Position numbers and translations under genes: made by a program. A stretch of DNA of 64,000 nt from Triplophysa rosa (Eukaryota; Chordata; Actinopteri; Cypriniformes; Nemacheilidae), in the NCBI RefSeq assembly GCF_024868665.1, contig NC_079894.1, positions 3,745,426-3,809,425 of the forward strand. The letters are read 5' to 3'. How positions within the stretch are numbered: the stretch's first letter is position 1; every line of letters starts with the position of its first letter. Shown in pieces: positions 1 through 12,258 of the stretch. The notes beneath the pieces were generated by a model. The model was not told where the DNA came from. It searched no databases and was given only the letters and a program-made list of their open reading frames with translations.

Positions 1-829
1 ACCCCACTTCCATCCACCTTAAGAGATCCTTCTTTACACAAAACGGAATAAAATTACACTGCAAGCATCTGCATGCCTGCATCTTTCCATCTTCCGCAGC
101 CACATTCGCACAATCATAAACACACAGCCTGCATCTATAATTAGAAGAAAGGTCTCCCTGAGGCATTTAATAATTTCCTGTGCAACACAAATCAGCATGT
201 GAGACACACATAAGCCCCCCGTGAACAGTCCGAAGTGCTTCCTTCACGCTGCCCCAGGAGGTCAAGAACCTTGCTCGACCCAAACCGCTCATTCGGTCCA
301 ATTCCCACAGCCTGGGGTTTGAGATTGTCGGTTGATCAGGTCAGGATCTACAAACATTATTAACAGCTGACATTTTGTATGCGAGAAACTTGGTTTTCTT
401 GGTTTCTTTAGTTGACTTAAAGTAGCAATGTGGAGATTTTAGCGGAATCTAGAGGTGAGGATGAGGAATTGCAACCAACGGCTCACTCCACCCTTCCCCC
501 CTCCCTTTCTAAGCACTACGGCGGCCGACACTGGACTAGGATGTTATCACGTTTTTGCTTCTTTGCCGTATTTCCGAAACACGTTCTGTAGAGCAGTTTG
601 TCCGTTTAGAGCTACTACAGAAACAACATGGAAACAAACAAGAAGAACCGTTACTGGGCTAAACAATATTTTGAATTTAGACTGCGATACCAAGCTCAAC
701 CGCTAGATGTCAATGTACCAATACAGTTTGTATGCGACCAAACTACAGGATCCATTCAACAAATTATTTATTTAATAAAATGAACATACAACAAAATTCA
801 ACAAATCATTTATTTAATACAATTATTAT

Positions 830-1804
830 TAGGGCTGTCACGATTATTAAACAATCGTCTCATCGCGATTGTTTGGCAATGGTTTCAGATCATCGCAATT
901 ACTGCACATCTCTATAGAAGACACTAGGGGGAGCTGTAGTGCCTGCATATTACATATTTTAGTGTATTTATTGTAGCTAAAGCATGGTGTGACGAGGGAG
1001 GCGTGACGAGAGCCGTGGGAGGAGGAAGCGAGGCCGGGACACGATTGATAATGAGTGTCAGCTGGGCGTCATTCCGGCCTCGTATCTCTCACGGAGGAGA
1101 TCGGAAGCATAAAAGGACGAACGGCAGGAGAATACGGCGAGAGAGGACCAGGCCCGGACATTAGTTAAGTTTTGTTTAAGTTCGTGTTGCCGGCAGTCGT
1201 CCGCGAGGGGCTGCCGGCTTGTTACTTTTGTATTTTTGTTTGTTTGTTTTATACAAGTTTATTTTGTATTTTAGTTTGTTTTATTTTGTTAAATGTTCGC
1301 CGGTTCCCGCCTCCTTCCTTCCGTTTTATTGAACCTTATTACACATGGTAATACTTGTAAAATATACCACCACAACACAATAAAAACTAAAGCATATACC
1401 ATAAAAATAACCTGCAGTACAATTTTATATTATTTAAGCTAATCTCAGTGTGAAAACCAGTCTAGCAAAATTTCATTACCATAGAAGTAAAATTTTATTG
1501 TAGTCTTGTGAGAAAATTTTTAATGGTGGCTTCAATTCACTCCTGATCAATTGACTTAATTTACAAGTATTTGGCAGTTGTATTATTGACAGGTAAAAGC
1601 CTAAACCTTAAAAATATTTTCTGACGTTTTCCAAGAAAAAAAACATAGTCTTTATATTCAGAACAATATGGCCGTTTCAAAGCTGAATCAAAAATGTATG
1701 AGAATTAAATGTCAAAGCTCTAAAACAGATAATTAATCGTTATAATCGCAATGATTTACTAGACAATTAATCGTCAGACAAATTTCATAATCGTGACAGC
1801 CCTA
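830..1804. mobile_element. hAT-type non-autonomous element with a nested solo LTR
   Basis: Terminal inverted repeats beginning TAGGGCTGTCACGATTA are flanked by an exact 8-bp target duplication, ATTATTAT, at 822-829 and 1805-1812, as in the hAT superfamily. There is no transposase frame. A solo LTR (988-1343) has inserted into it, so the original element was about 614 bp. Confidence 0.85.
988..1343 (+). mobile_element. solo LTR inside the hAT element
   Basis: A 356-bp unit starting TGTGACGAGG and ending TTATTACA (TG...CA ends) is bounded by a perfect 5-bp duplication, CATGG, at 983-987 and 1344-1348. It is GC-richer than its host element and contains a TATA-like CATAAAAGG near 1108. The structure fits a retrotransposon LTR left after recombination removed the interior. 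No internal coding sequence remains. Orientation is inferred from the TATA-like motif. Confidence 0.8.
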
Positions 1805-2219
1805 ATTATTATACAATAAAATAATAATACAAATTAATTTGAACATAAATAGATAAAATATAAACAGTTATATTAATAGACACTAGCCAAACACAGACCG
1901 GAAGTTAACAGCAGTCCATGCGCGCGCACGTCCGATGAAACGGTCTATAGATCCTCCAAAAAAATTACACACTGGACTGGACCTTTAAGACATACGAAGA
2001 CGCAAGCAGCAACATGATTGGTCTGTATAACGTTCAACAATCACCCAACAACTTCCTATCTGGTGTCTATACCCTCAGCTGTTCCCTTTATAGATTACAG
2101 CCCCAACAGACAGAGCAAGCCACTGATAACAACCATTACAAGAGCAAAAAAGATACAGCTCCTTCTCAGATCCGAAGGGGGATAATTGCGCTTTTCAAAG
2201 GGTCCTCACTAGTAGCGAT

Positions 2220-3559
2220 TAGTGTTGTCAAAAATATCGATATTTCGATAAGTATCGATACTGAAGAATCTGAAACGGTTCCAATACCCATGTCCCACGT
2301 ATCCATATCAGCTGCGCGTTCCCGCTCTCTTTCTCTTTTCCAACAGTGAGTTAACACACACTGCACGTGAACGCACAACAACAGAGCCCCGCCTCCTCTC
2401 ACATACTTGACTCGTTTGTGGCAGTTAAATCGTGTTTATGTTAGAAAAGATGGCCAGTCTCAGTAACACATCTGGCGTGGTGCACGCTCGTTACGCTTCC
2501 CGTGTTTACCATCGCGATCCATGTGTGTGCGCTGATCAATAATTGTATCCCCTCGTTTCATTCGCCCTGGTTATATGTTGTTTATGTTAGTACAGAGTCT
2601 CCGCAACAGTTCTCATGTTTAATGCACGCGTTTCTGTCTTTATGTGCGCTCATCAATGATTTCATCCACTCGTCTCGTTCGCTCCGGTTAATTTGATGTT
2701 TGAAATAATGCTGGTGCGAGTAAAGTCTCCGCAACAGTTCTCGCGTGTGATACACGTTTGCACTTCCGTGTTTACCATAGCGCTCTATGTGTGTGCGCTG
2801 TTCAATGATTTCATCCACTCGTCTCATTCGCTCCGGTTAAAAGTTGTTAATGTTAGAAAGATGTCCAGTGCGGAGTCTCTGCAACAGTTCTTGCGTTTAA
2901 GTTTGCGTTTCTGTCTATATGTGCGCTGATCAATGATTACAGTATGGGCCTATGTGAATAAAAGCCAATTTAGCCAAATAAAAATGTAGGCTATTAACTA
3001 ACATTAACGAACAATGAATGAGCAATACATTTGTTCAAGTATTTATTAATCTCTTTTAAATGTTAGTTAAAAAATACAACTATTTATGTAAGCTCCCCTG
3101 TTGAAAAATCCAGTATATGCTGGGTAAGGTATGTTTTGATCGATGCTGGTTTGATCTTAAACCAGCTAAGAACCATCTTAAATCAGCATATGAACAGTTT
3201 AAACCAGCACAAACCAGCAAACCAGCATCAAAACATACCAAACCAGCATAGGCTGTTTTTTTCAACAGGGTCTGGTCCATTAATACTGACAAATACAACT
3301 TTGATTTTAAATAGTAAATGTATTCGTAAAATTAACATTAGATTAACAATTAATAAATAATGTAAAAATATATACCTCATTGTCTAGTCTTGTTCAATTT
3401 AACTTCAAATAAAATTTAAAAAGGCCTATATTGCTATTGCTTATTAGGGCCTTATTGCTATGGCAGTTTATTCCCCGTGGTATCGAAAATGGTATCGAAT
3501 ATCGATATTTTTTTAGGTATTGAATCGAAGTTAGAAATTCCAGTATCGTGACAACACTA
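2220..3559. mobile_element. 1.34-kb non-autonomous hAT element, copy 1
   Basis: The ends TAGTGTTGTCA / TGACAACACTA are flanked by an exact 8-bp duplication, GTAGCGAT, at 2212-2219 and 3560-3567. The interior contains several diverged units that recur every 128-150 bp (sharing GTCTCCGCAACAGTTCT; about 2430-2935) and a nested fold-back element (3096-3270). The short open frames inside are repeats of one another and have no transposase features. A nearly identical copy sits at 16855-18183. Confidence 0.9.
3096..3270. repeat. fold-back MITE nested in hAT copy 1
   Basis: Inverted ends CCCTGTTGAAAAA / TTTTTCAACAGGG enclose a series of AACCAGC / GCTGGTT motifs, so the unit can fold on itself. It is a common type of short fish repeat. 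The same unit is present in the second hAT copy, so it inserted before that family amplified. Confidence 0.75.
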
Positions 3560-3956
3560 GTAGCGATAAGGAGGAAGGAGACATCTCTATACTTTAATAG
3601 ACAAAATCAAGAAAAAGAGTCTCAACGCAGCTGTACCTGTTGGCAAGGGTTTGAAGATTTTCAAAGATTTTTCTTTCCGAGGAGGATATCGCATTGTTTA
3701 GACTTGACCAGCATGTGTTAGACGCAAGAGCCAAAAGACGTTGTACCTCAGAGCCAATCAGAATGCAGTGTGCAGCACTCTCCAAGCATGCATCTTTCAA
3801 AACATCGACACTTGACACAATGTTTACGTGCAGAACTTCCCACATTGACAAAAAACCTTAAAAGATATGGCCATTGTTGCTCAAATGCCTTTCTGTAGAC
3901 TACACAGCAACAAATAAAAGTGAGGTGGGCGGTTTTTTCCAATTTGTAGTACAAAT

Positions 3957-4142
3957 TCTGTCATCATTTATTCACCCTCATGTCATTTAGAACCTGTATG
4001 ACTCATTCTTCTGTGGAACACAAAAGAAGACATTTTGAGAAATGTCTCGGTGGTTTTGTGCTCACACAATGGAAGTGAATGGGGGTGAATGTTGTTTGCT
4101 TACCACAATCTTCAAAACGTCGTTTTGTCGAGCAAATGTGAA
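3957..4142 (+). repeat. cypriniform MITE family 1, partial copy
   Basis: Left arm and centre of a repeat seen repeatedly in this window: TCATTTATTCACCCTCATGTC, then AACACAAAAGAAGA, then a short self-complementary centre. The right arm is missing. Other copies are at 9605, 12041, 14334 and 29501, with related ones at 25516, 26279 and 27203. Confidence 0.7.
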
Positions 4143-5905
4143 CTATCCCTATCATTTCTCAGGACAGTATGCTAGGCATGCACATTAGCGTGAACTTTAT
4201 AAACGCCGTTTGATCCCACGCAGAACATTTGACGCGCACTACAGTAGCCTACTAAACTCTCAAAATAAGATTGGTGAGTTAGTTCTGTCTGCCGTGGCTA
4301 AAAGCGGCCTTGAAAACGAACAATGCCGACAGCTACGAGACAGCTGCCGCGGCTAAAACAGGGCTGTAGGAAAACATGAGGGGGAAAAGTACCCAGAGTC
4401 TCAGGAGGACAGAAAATGGCTAAAGGGCTTGCGGATAATGACACGCCTGCTCTTACTGTATGTAACAGATGATTGTTCCACAACGTATAAGAACAGTAAT
4501 AACAGCTTTTACAATCACCTTCAGTCACATTCTTTTCACCTTCGCAAGGTCTTGAATAGTAAATGACATCCCTCGGTGAGAGACTTCCTCCATCGCCAGC
4601 AGCAGAAATATACAGCTGAGCAAAGATGTTATTTGGACACATCTGGGAGAGAGTCCACACTGTAATATGTTGTTCTCATTCCACTGCCACGTTCAGGTGG
4701 ACGCCTTTCGTTTTCCCAACATATCTAGCGTGCTTTCAGACATATCTAGCCCGCTGACTAATCACAGAGCCAGACGTCTGACAGACGGCGGACGGGCCTG
4801 AATGTTAAATACTAACCTCTGACGCTATCATCCAACAAGTACAAGATCCACTAGCAGTCCCTTTACTCAACTTATCTCCACACAAGCTGATAAGGACCAA
4901 ACCGCGTCATTTCTTAATCGATCAGGCAGATTGGTCCAGAACAACTACTAGTTAAATAAACGGTTGACTTACAACATTAAATAAAATGGGCAATTTTATG
5001 TAAATGTTGAGCGTCCCACATGTAATTCACTATTGTAATTCTTCTAGGTGATATAAAGAACTAGTTATTCACTTAAAGGCTTATATTCTGTTCGTTCAAA
5101 TATTCAGTCTTGAAGGAGCTCGCAGCGTTTTACGAGGTCAAGGTGGCATGTTGTACAAAGCTCTTAAATCCGTCTCGAACCCATCCATGTAATTATGAAG
5201 AAAAAAAAACACGACTGAACTTCATGTGTACACGATGAGTGATTCCTGATGTCAACAGTATTAAAATGACCCACAGAGCCATAAGGAAACAAAGGCCTTT
5301 AAAATCCTATGGAAACTAAATTAAGCTCGCTCTTATTTAAAAGGGGCAGTACGCCAAAAAAAAAGAGAGGTCACATGTTAGAACTTGTGCAAAAATGCCC
5401 ATACAACCGTTACCCAAAAAACTATGTTTATAGTTTAAAAAGGAATAAATAAAAGACAAAGTTTACCTCAGAAGACATTCACTAAACAACTGAAGGTTGT
5501 ATGTATAACTTTTATGATGGATGGATGTGCTTTTGGCAGCACCAGCTTATTTTTTAAATAACTACGAAAATTATATAGACTGTTCAAAGCAACAACAAAC
5601 AAACTCGCTATTGTGGTCCAAACTTAACTTCCAATACACATCCGCAAAGAATACAGTCCCTGTAGATTATTTCTGAAAACAAGCTAAAGAAATAACAAAT
5701 AAATGACATTAGCTAGTTTAAGTTCAAAGTCTAGTCGGTTTTATTTTGGGTTACCAGTAGAAAAAATGTTACTTGGCTAAACTCACGGTAAATGCGACAA
5801 TATTACACGGCCCATTCAAGAAATTGTTTATTTAATAAAATTACTATACAATGCAATATGTGTCCGATGAAACACAGATGATTTTTTTCAGCAAAAGCAA
5901 TATAA

Positions 5906-6474
5906 GGCCGTGTTCAGACTTGACTTCTTTTTCGAAGCTGCTAGCATCTGTTTTACATTATAATCCTATGTAGTAAACCGTGTTTTTAAAAAATGTCCCA
6001 AGCGCTTTTTCAAACGCCAGCGCCGGCATCTTTCTCTGCAGCTCAGAGCGTCTTTTGAGGTTGAAAAAAGTCCTACTTTTCTGAAAAAAAACGCCCTACG
6101 TCAAGCTCCTTTTTCACAGCTAGCCAATGACAGAGAGCTGTCGTTTCTATCACAACATGCGAGGAACGTGATTGGTCGAGAAGGATCAAGCTAAAAAAAA
6201 AATGGCAGCCGAAACGCCCTTGGAGATTTCCTTTCAACAACTTCTGATTGCATTTCTAGCAAGAAATTTTAGTTTTTAAACATGTGATTAGTTATTACAA
6301 AGACGCTCTCTGTTTATAATTCAAATAGACTTCCGTTGCGCTGCCTATCTGTTTCTAAGTCATGGCGTTCGGCTGCTATTTGTAACCAAACGCTGCCAGC
6401 GTTTAGTTTTTTTATAAAAAAGCACCTTTGTCAACTTTTTCTTGTCAAAAAATAAGTCAAGTCTGAGCACGGCC
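5906..6474. mobile_element. PIF/Harbinger-like MITE
   Basis: Terminal inverted repeats GGCCGTGTTCAGACTTGAC and its near-exact complement are flanked by the trinucleotide TAA (5903-5905 and 6475-6477), the usual Harbinger duplication. The element is 569 bp with no coding frame. The interior is AT-rich with scattered GCGTTTT-type motifs. Confidence 0.65.
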
Positions 6475-6477
6475 TAA

Positions 6478-6854
6478 GTGGCCGATCACACAGAACGCAT
6501 TTTTCATGATTGAAAAAGGCAAGGCGCGCCGTGCTGCTTTTTCGGTTGGCTTTTGAAAAGAGCAGCATGCAGCGTTCTTTACGCTGCTAGGCAACAACCG
6601 AAACAGCTGTACTGTCAGTCAAGGAAAATATCGCCCGAGCTCTCTAGTAGGTGTTTACTGTCATATTAGCAAAAACTTTAAAAGAGGTACAGTGCTCGCC
6701 GGTCTGACCTTGCTCGGTTAACCCGCAACAGCCACCACAAGTTTCTCTTGCGTCATTGCAGTCGCCAGACATTTCAAGCAACTGTAAAGTTCCGTGCGAA
6801 AAACACGTGAAATGCGAATAATTTAACCTAACAGCCTTCTGTCTGATCGGCCCC
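6478..6854. mobile_element. second PIF/Harbinger-like MITE, abutting the first
   Basis: The ends GTGGCCGATCACACAGAA and TTCTGTCTGATCGGCCCC form an imperfect inverted repeat with TAA on both sides (6475-6477 and 6855-6857). The left TAA is the same one that ends the preceding element. No coding frame. Confidence 0.6.
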
Positions 6855-7310
6855 TAACAGAGTACATATTGGTTTGTAAATAGTTTGTAACACTAGTATG
6901 GTACAATTGGCAAAATTGTGGTACTTTCCAGTCAGGGAAGGGTAATTAGAAGTATGGAGGGACAGCGCATGGGTACAAGTCAAAGGGTTCCATATCCTGA
7001 AGTATAGCATGTTTCAACATGTAGACCCATCTATCTGATTAAAAGGCAACTACATTACCAAACATCTCAGGTCACATCACGGTCAATGACATTCCAGAGT
7101 GGACACATCGCTAAATGAAATCAAGTAATGCATGACATAACGGTTCTAGCTCACTGCATGTCTACTTTATTTCACAGAAATAAAGGCTAATACACAAGAG
7201 ATACTTCTATACAAATCTGCTCAGCAACACCTGCAAAGACACGACGATACAAAGTCAGTTTTACTTCCAGGTGGATTAAAAGAATGGTTCATAAAAAAGC
7301 TTATTGTGAT

Positions 7311-7792
7311 CAGTGTTGGGTAAGTTACTCTGAAAAAGTAATTAATTACTAGTTACTAATTACATATTCAATAGTGTAATTAGATTACTGTACAAATTAC
7401 TCTCTCCTAAAAGTATTTAGTTACTTATTACTAATTACTTTCTATATCCTACATCAACCTTGATTAGTTAAGTGATTGAAGGATAGACATGAAACGGCTC
7501 TTTTAATTCATTCAAATAAATCATATTAAACTACATAAAGTATTATTATTAACTGACCAAAGTGTTACAAATGTGAGAATTATACATTAAAGCATTCATT
7601 TTAAAGTTAGACTTTGAATTGTGATGTTAATTCCACTATTGCACACACATATATTACACAAAGTATTTCGTTTATTACATCAAAAGTAACTGTAATTAAA
7701 TTACAGAAAAATAAGAGTAATCCCTTACTTTACTTTTTCAAGTGAAAAGTAATTAAAAATACAGTAACTAATTACTTAGTCACCCAACATTG
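7311..7792. mobile_element. hAT MITE of the TAATTACTAGTTAC family, copy 1
   Basis: Starts CAGTGTTGGGTAAGTTAC and ends CACCCAACATTG, with an exact 8-bp duplication ATTGTGAT at 7303-7310 and 7793-7800. The 482-bp interior is rich in AATTACT motifs. Homologous copies are at 22072-22562 and 44524-44931. Confidence 0.88.
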
Positions 7793-9604
7793 ATTGTGAT
7801 TCATATTGACATTTTTCTAAACTCTCAATAATGTACCAAGGAGAATCCGGGTAAATGTTAAGATTTTTCTCTTTCTGCTTTTTTATCCTTCATCAATCTT
7901 CTAAACATCATTTTCAATGTTTTCAATGCATGAAAAGCATCCAACGCGGAGAATTTCTCATGCATCACAGGAAAACATGGCCTTTTAAAGATAACTAAAC
8001 GACAGAGCGTTCATTTTTGGATGAACGGCTCCTTTAAATCGACACCTTGTTCCCAACTTCAATCATTCTCACACTTCCCCTCCCTCAGTGTGTCCAGCAG
8101 CGATGGCCACAACACCCGGTGGCATCCTTTCTCGTTGATGAAACGGTCCTCTAATGTGCCGAAGCGGAGCCCACCGCCACCTGCCCCCCTTCAAGACCCT
8201 TCAATTTACTCCCAAGAGCAGGAATGTTAAGTTTCGACTTCAAAGTAAACACTGATGAATGGACTACAAACACAGGCCGCGCGTTTAAGCTCTCGGAGTG
8301 TAAATTTGGTGTTCGACATCTCATCCAGATGAAGACTTCCCTGCGGATGTGAGCGCCAACTCTAATTAGGAATATTCTCCCAGAAAAAGAATGCCGGGAA
8401 GAGACGAAAGAGAGAAAATGAGAGAGAAGAGAAAACGCGGACGGAAAGGTGGGGGTGTACGAACAGACAAGTAGGAATAAGCAAACAAAAAGACTAATCC
8501 AGTTACTGGATGACCCTTCCCCCCCGTAAAGAAAAGAAGACAAAGGGGTTTTGTGAAGTAGAACTTGAAGAGGGTGGGCTGGAGATACAGGGGGAGCGGT
8601 GGCCCATGCCTCAGATCTAAAGATAGGACCGTCACACACGCACACACGGCGGGGGCTTCTCTGGTGGGACGGTGCTTCATTCAAGAGGTTTAGGGAGTAG
8701 GCGGCCATTGAAGACATTCCTTAAGCGGCTCTACCTGATTTTCTTTAATAAACTCTACGACGGAGTTCCCTTTTATCCTTGCTGGTGTCAGATTTGCAGA
8801 AGACAAACCAGTGCAGTTTTCTAGTCATTAGCAAAGAAGAAAAACAGTAAACGAGCTTTTAAGATTCACCGATTAAGCGTATGCACATTAAACAGCTCTA
8901 TTATGAAAGTGAACCTACATCAGGTTCAAAGAAAGATTTCCCTAACAACTCGTCAAGACTACATCATAACTATGGAAGGCAAAATGAAATAAACGCAAGA
9001 TAAAGGAAAAATGATTTCACTTATTTTTTTATTTTAAAGCGAACTAATTTTGCGTCATTCCACCAGAATGCAATGTTCACCTTGGTCAAGGATGTAAACT
9101 ACGTATAACCAAGATAACAAAGCAAACCAGAGATAGTCTACAGTACAGCAGACGTGACCACACGGACTAACAGAGAAACAAAGGAGTGTTCCCTCTGATA
9201 AGATTCAACTGGTTTGAAAATGAACTATGACCTATACGTCATCTATCTTTCACAGCCCTCGCTAGCACGCCAGCTGATTTTACTGTGGTGGTGTAACACG
9301 GGGCATATGGAGAAACCAGCATTGGGCCAATTATCCAACACAAAGACTGGAGGAATGTCACAACAGAGTGCAGAATTTGCTTTGTTATTCCTCGGGAGGA
9401 GATCGTGTTTGGACAGGAGAGACGAAAGGAAGTGACTCCGATTACAATCGTGGCTTGACATTTTCAGGACGCCGGAAACCAAAGTGACCCTTGGTCGACT
9501 AGTGTCCATGTTTTAAATGAAGAACAATGATGCAGAATGCCAGAATGCATGGGAAATCTTTTGAAGACCTTCTTTATCCTTTTAAAAAGATTTGAGCTAA
9601 AATG

Positions 9605-9852
9605 AATTTTTCATCATTTATTCACCCTCATGTCAAACCTGTTTGACTTTCTTCTGCAGAACACAAATGAAGAATGTTGGTAACAGAACAACATCGACTC
9701 CATTGACTTTCATTGTACGGACACAAAACCACCAAGACATTCCTCAAAATATCTTCTTTTGCGTTCCACTGAAGATAGACTCGTATGCAGGTTTTGAATG
9801 ACATGAGGGTGAATAAATGATGAAAGAGTTTTTTATTTTAAGGCCCCTTTAA
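9605..9852. repeat. cypriniform MITE family 1, near-complete copy
   Basis: Begins TCATCATTTATTCACCCTCA and ends with the complement-type arm GACATGAGGGTGAATAAATGA, followed by a CCCTTTAAA-like tail. The two halves are imperfect inverted repeats around a CATTGACTTTCATTG centre. Confidence 0.75.
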
Positions 9853-12040
9853 ACCTGTACATGAAAATGAATTCGTGAGCACTGCATTTATCGTTCACCA
9901 AAACCAAAAGTGCCCAAAAGTGACATTAAATGTTACTGGCATAGCGTTTTTACTTCTCTTTACCAGCCAATCAAGAGGAGGGTTGAATACCTTATATAGG
10001 ACGATGTAAACAGAGCTAAATTAAGTTGAATGCGATGCGAGATATTGCTGAGGTGTTGATTCAGAGGCCTTTCCTTATACAGGGCAAGACTCCACCCGTC
10101 TCGTAACCTATTTCTAGATGCATTCAACTCCCTAAATGCGTATGACAAACCAAAATAATCTGGTCATGAATGATTTCTGCAAGGTCGGCATAAAAAATCA
10201 TGAGTCATGAAATCCAAGCAAAGCCACGTTAATGTGAACCACAAATCAGGTTTAACGAAGCGTAATAAATAAAAACGTAGAGATTTACCTTTATCTTTTG
10301 ATATTTTGGAACTAAATCGATACAACAATTGAAGCCAGAGTGCAATAATAAACCCTTGCGATTGGTTGCCAAACAGCATTTTTTTACACTTGGGATACAA
10401 ATAGCCAGAGGATATAGTTTGTTTTATACCTGACAGAAAGGATCGAGTTTGTTTGAACACCACAACACAGGAAACCATAGAGTTACTAAAGCCTTGGACT
10501 AAAACAACTATTTGTCCAGTCACACGAGCCATGATGTTTTCTCAAGAACATGATATTTCCCCGAACCTTAACTTCCTAATATAAGCCAGATTCAACAACA
10601 GAATATGAAAACATCCTAAATGTCGACCCTGTTTAATACTGCATTGAAGCGCGTATTTTTTTTATTTTGGCAAAAACACTTTGCACAAATTAAAAACTGA
10701 CCTATTCGCCACAGCCACCTATCTTTTAAGCAACGACACATCATGTAAAACTCTTGAATACATCATTCTCACTTACAGGTTACTAGCTATGCGACGCTAG
10801 GTCAGGCATTTTTCTCTCAGAACTTTGCTTTAGTATTAAATCGTGCTTTACTAAAAGATAATTTGCTATCGCTGTCGCCTGAGGGAGGGTATTTTCATAA
10901 AGCATGAAGCAGCTGTGAAGCTCCAGCATCTGTTGATGGTTTGCCTGAGAAACCGTTGAAGGCTAACGCACGCACTGAGGTTTTCTCGTCGTGTTGGGAT
11001 AACAACGTTTCTTCCCCCATCTGCCCTGCGAAGCTCTGTTTACGTGTGAAAACAGCTGTATTTGGCAACTCGCAAATCGGCGAGCAGAGAGATCGGTTTC
11101 ACACTTCAATAACTGGATGCAGCGCTTTGAAGAACTCTTTGTAGGAAAATGACAGAGCGTAGGGCCTGACATCGGATATCTTTTTAAAGAGCGTGTTTCA
11201 AGTCGAGATGTCAGTGAACAACACAGCTGCTTCGTTGCACGATCGTGGTATTTTAAAGTTAAATAGTGTCATCCGAACCTGAATTAACAAGATGGCTTTA
11301 AAGCCTCGTACAACACTCCCAAACGCCTGCTGATATTAGCACGTTCACAAGGCGTGTCGGGCTGAATGATACGTGAACCTGTTGACCTGTAGCCGTGGAC
11401 TATCAGGATACATCGGAGAGCGCTGATTTTATTCGGTTTTGGCAACGCAGGTTTCAGCGCTGGCATCCACCCAGCGGTCATCAGCAATACGTCTAGTGAG
11501 TATTTTCCTGATTCTGATGGATTGAGAATAACCCCACCGCAATCTCATTCACCTGTGTGAGCATGCGTTCAGGTGGTCACATTTACAACATGAATGGTGT
11601 CTCCATCACACTCTAAGCCCGGATCAAAACAATGAGGTATGACACTACATATGATTGATTCGGACAATAAAGTGCTGACAGAAAGAAAACAAGGCCTTTT
11701 GCAAACATGCCGTCACCGGCCTGGAGTTTAAATGCGTGCCGTCACCTGCAAAGACTTTAAAAAGGAGGCGCATTGGTACTTGAGTACATACATGCCCTAT
11801 CAAAGATGTGTGAGAATAGCCAAATCCACATGAGATGAGTGCTGCAAGCAGGTGGAGCCGAGAGCATTGAGCCTTTAAAGCCTTATGGGTCTGAAAGTCG
11901 AAAATACTAAAAAACGGTATCTGCGGGAAGGGTTCCTTAAAACACACTTTCAAAGAGCTATACAACTACAGTAAATATAAAGTTGCTCCTCTATAAGAGG
12001 AATCATGCAAAGCGATCATTCGTACAACAATATAAATTCT

Positions 12041-12258
12041 ATCATCGTTTGTTCATCCTCAAGTGGCTCAAAACCTGTATGCGAGTCTTTCTTCTGCACA
12101 ACACAAAAGAAGATATTTCAAGAAATGTCTCAGTGGTTTCGTGTCCGTACAATGGTCGTCAATGGGGGTCAATGTTGTTTGGTTTCCGACATTCTTCAAA
12201 ATATCTTCTTTTGTGTTCTGCAGGAAAAAAAGTCACACAGGTTTGAAACTTGCAAGAA
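12041..12258. repeat. cypriniform MITE family 1, diverged copy
   Basis: Contains the family signature CACAAAAGAAGATATTT on the left and AATATCTTCTTTTGTGTTCT on the right, around GTCAATGGGGGTCAATG. The outer ends are degraded. The overlapping short open frames here are repeat-derived. Confidence 0.65.

Noticed and set aside
2502..2929. Similar small proteins encoded at 2502-2929 and 17136-17563
   Set aside because: Both lie inside copies of the same hAT element and are translations of its internal repeat units, with no transposase or other domain.
4298..4660. 120-codon minus-strand frame
   Set aside because: No recognisable domain, no flanking splice signals, inside lamc1 intron 1.
8151..8717. 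188-codon minus-strand frame in lamc1 intron 1
   Set aside because: Low-complexity composition, no recognisable domain, overlapping frames of similar quality, and no splice or promoter context. Most likely fortuitous.
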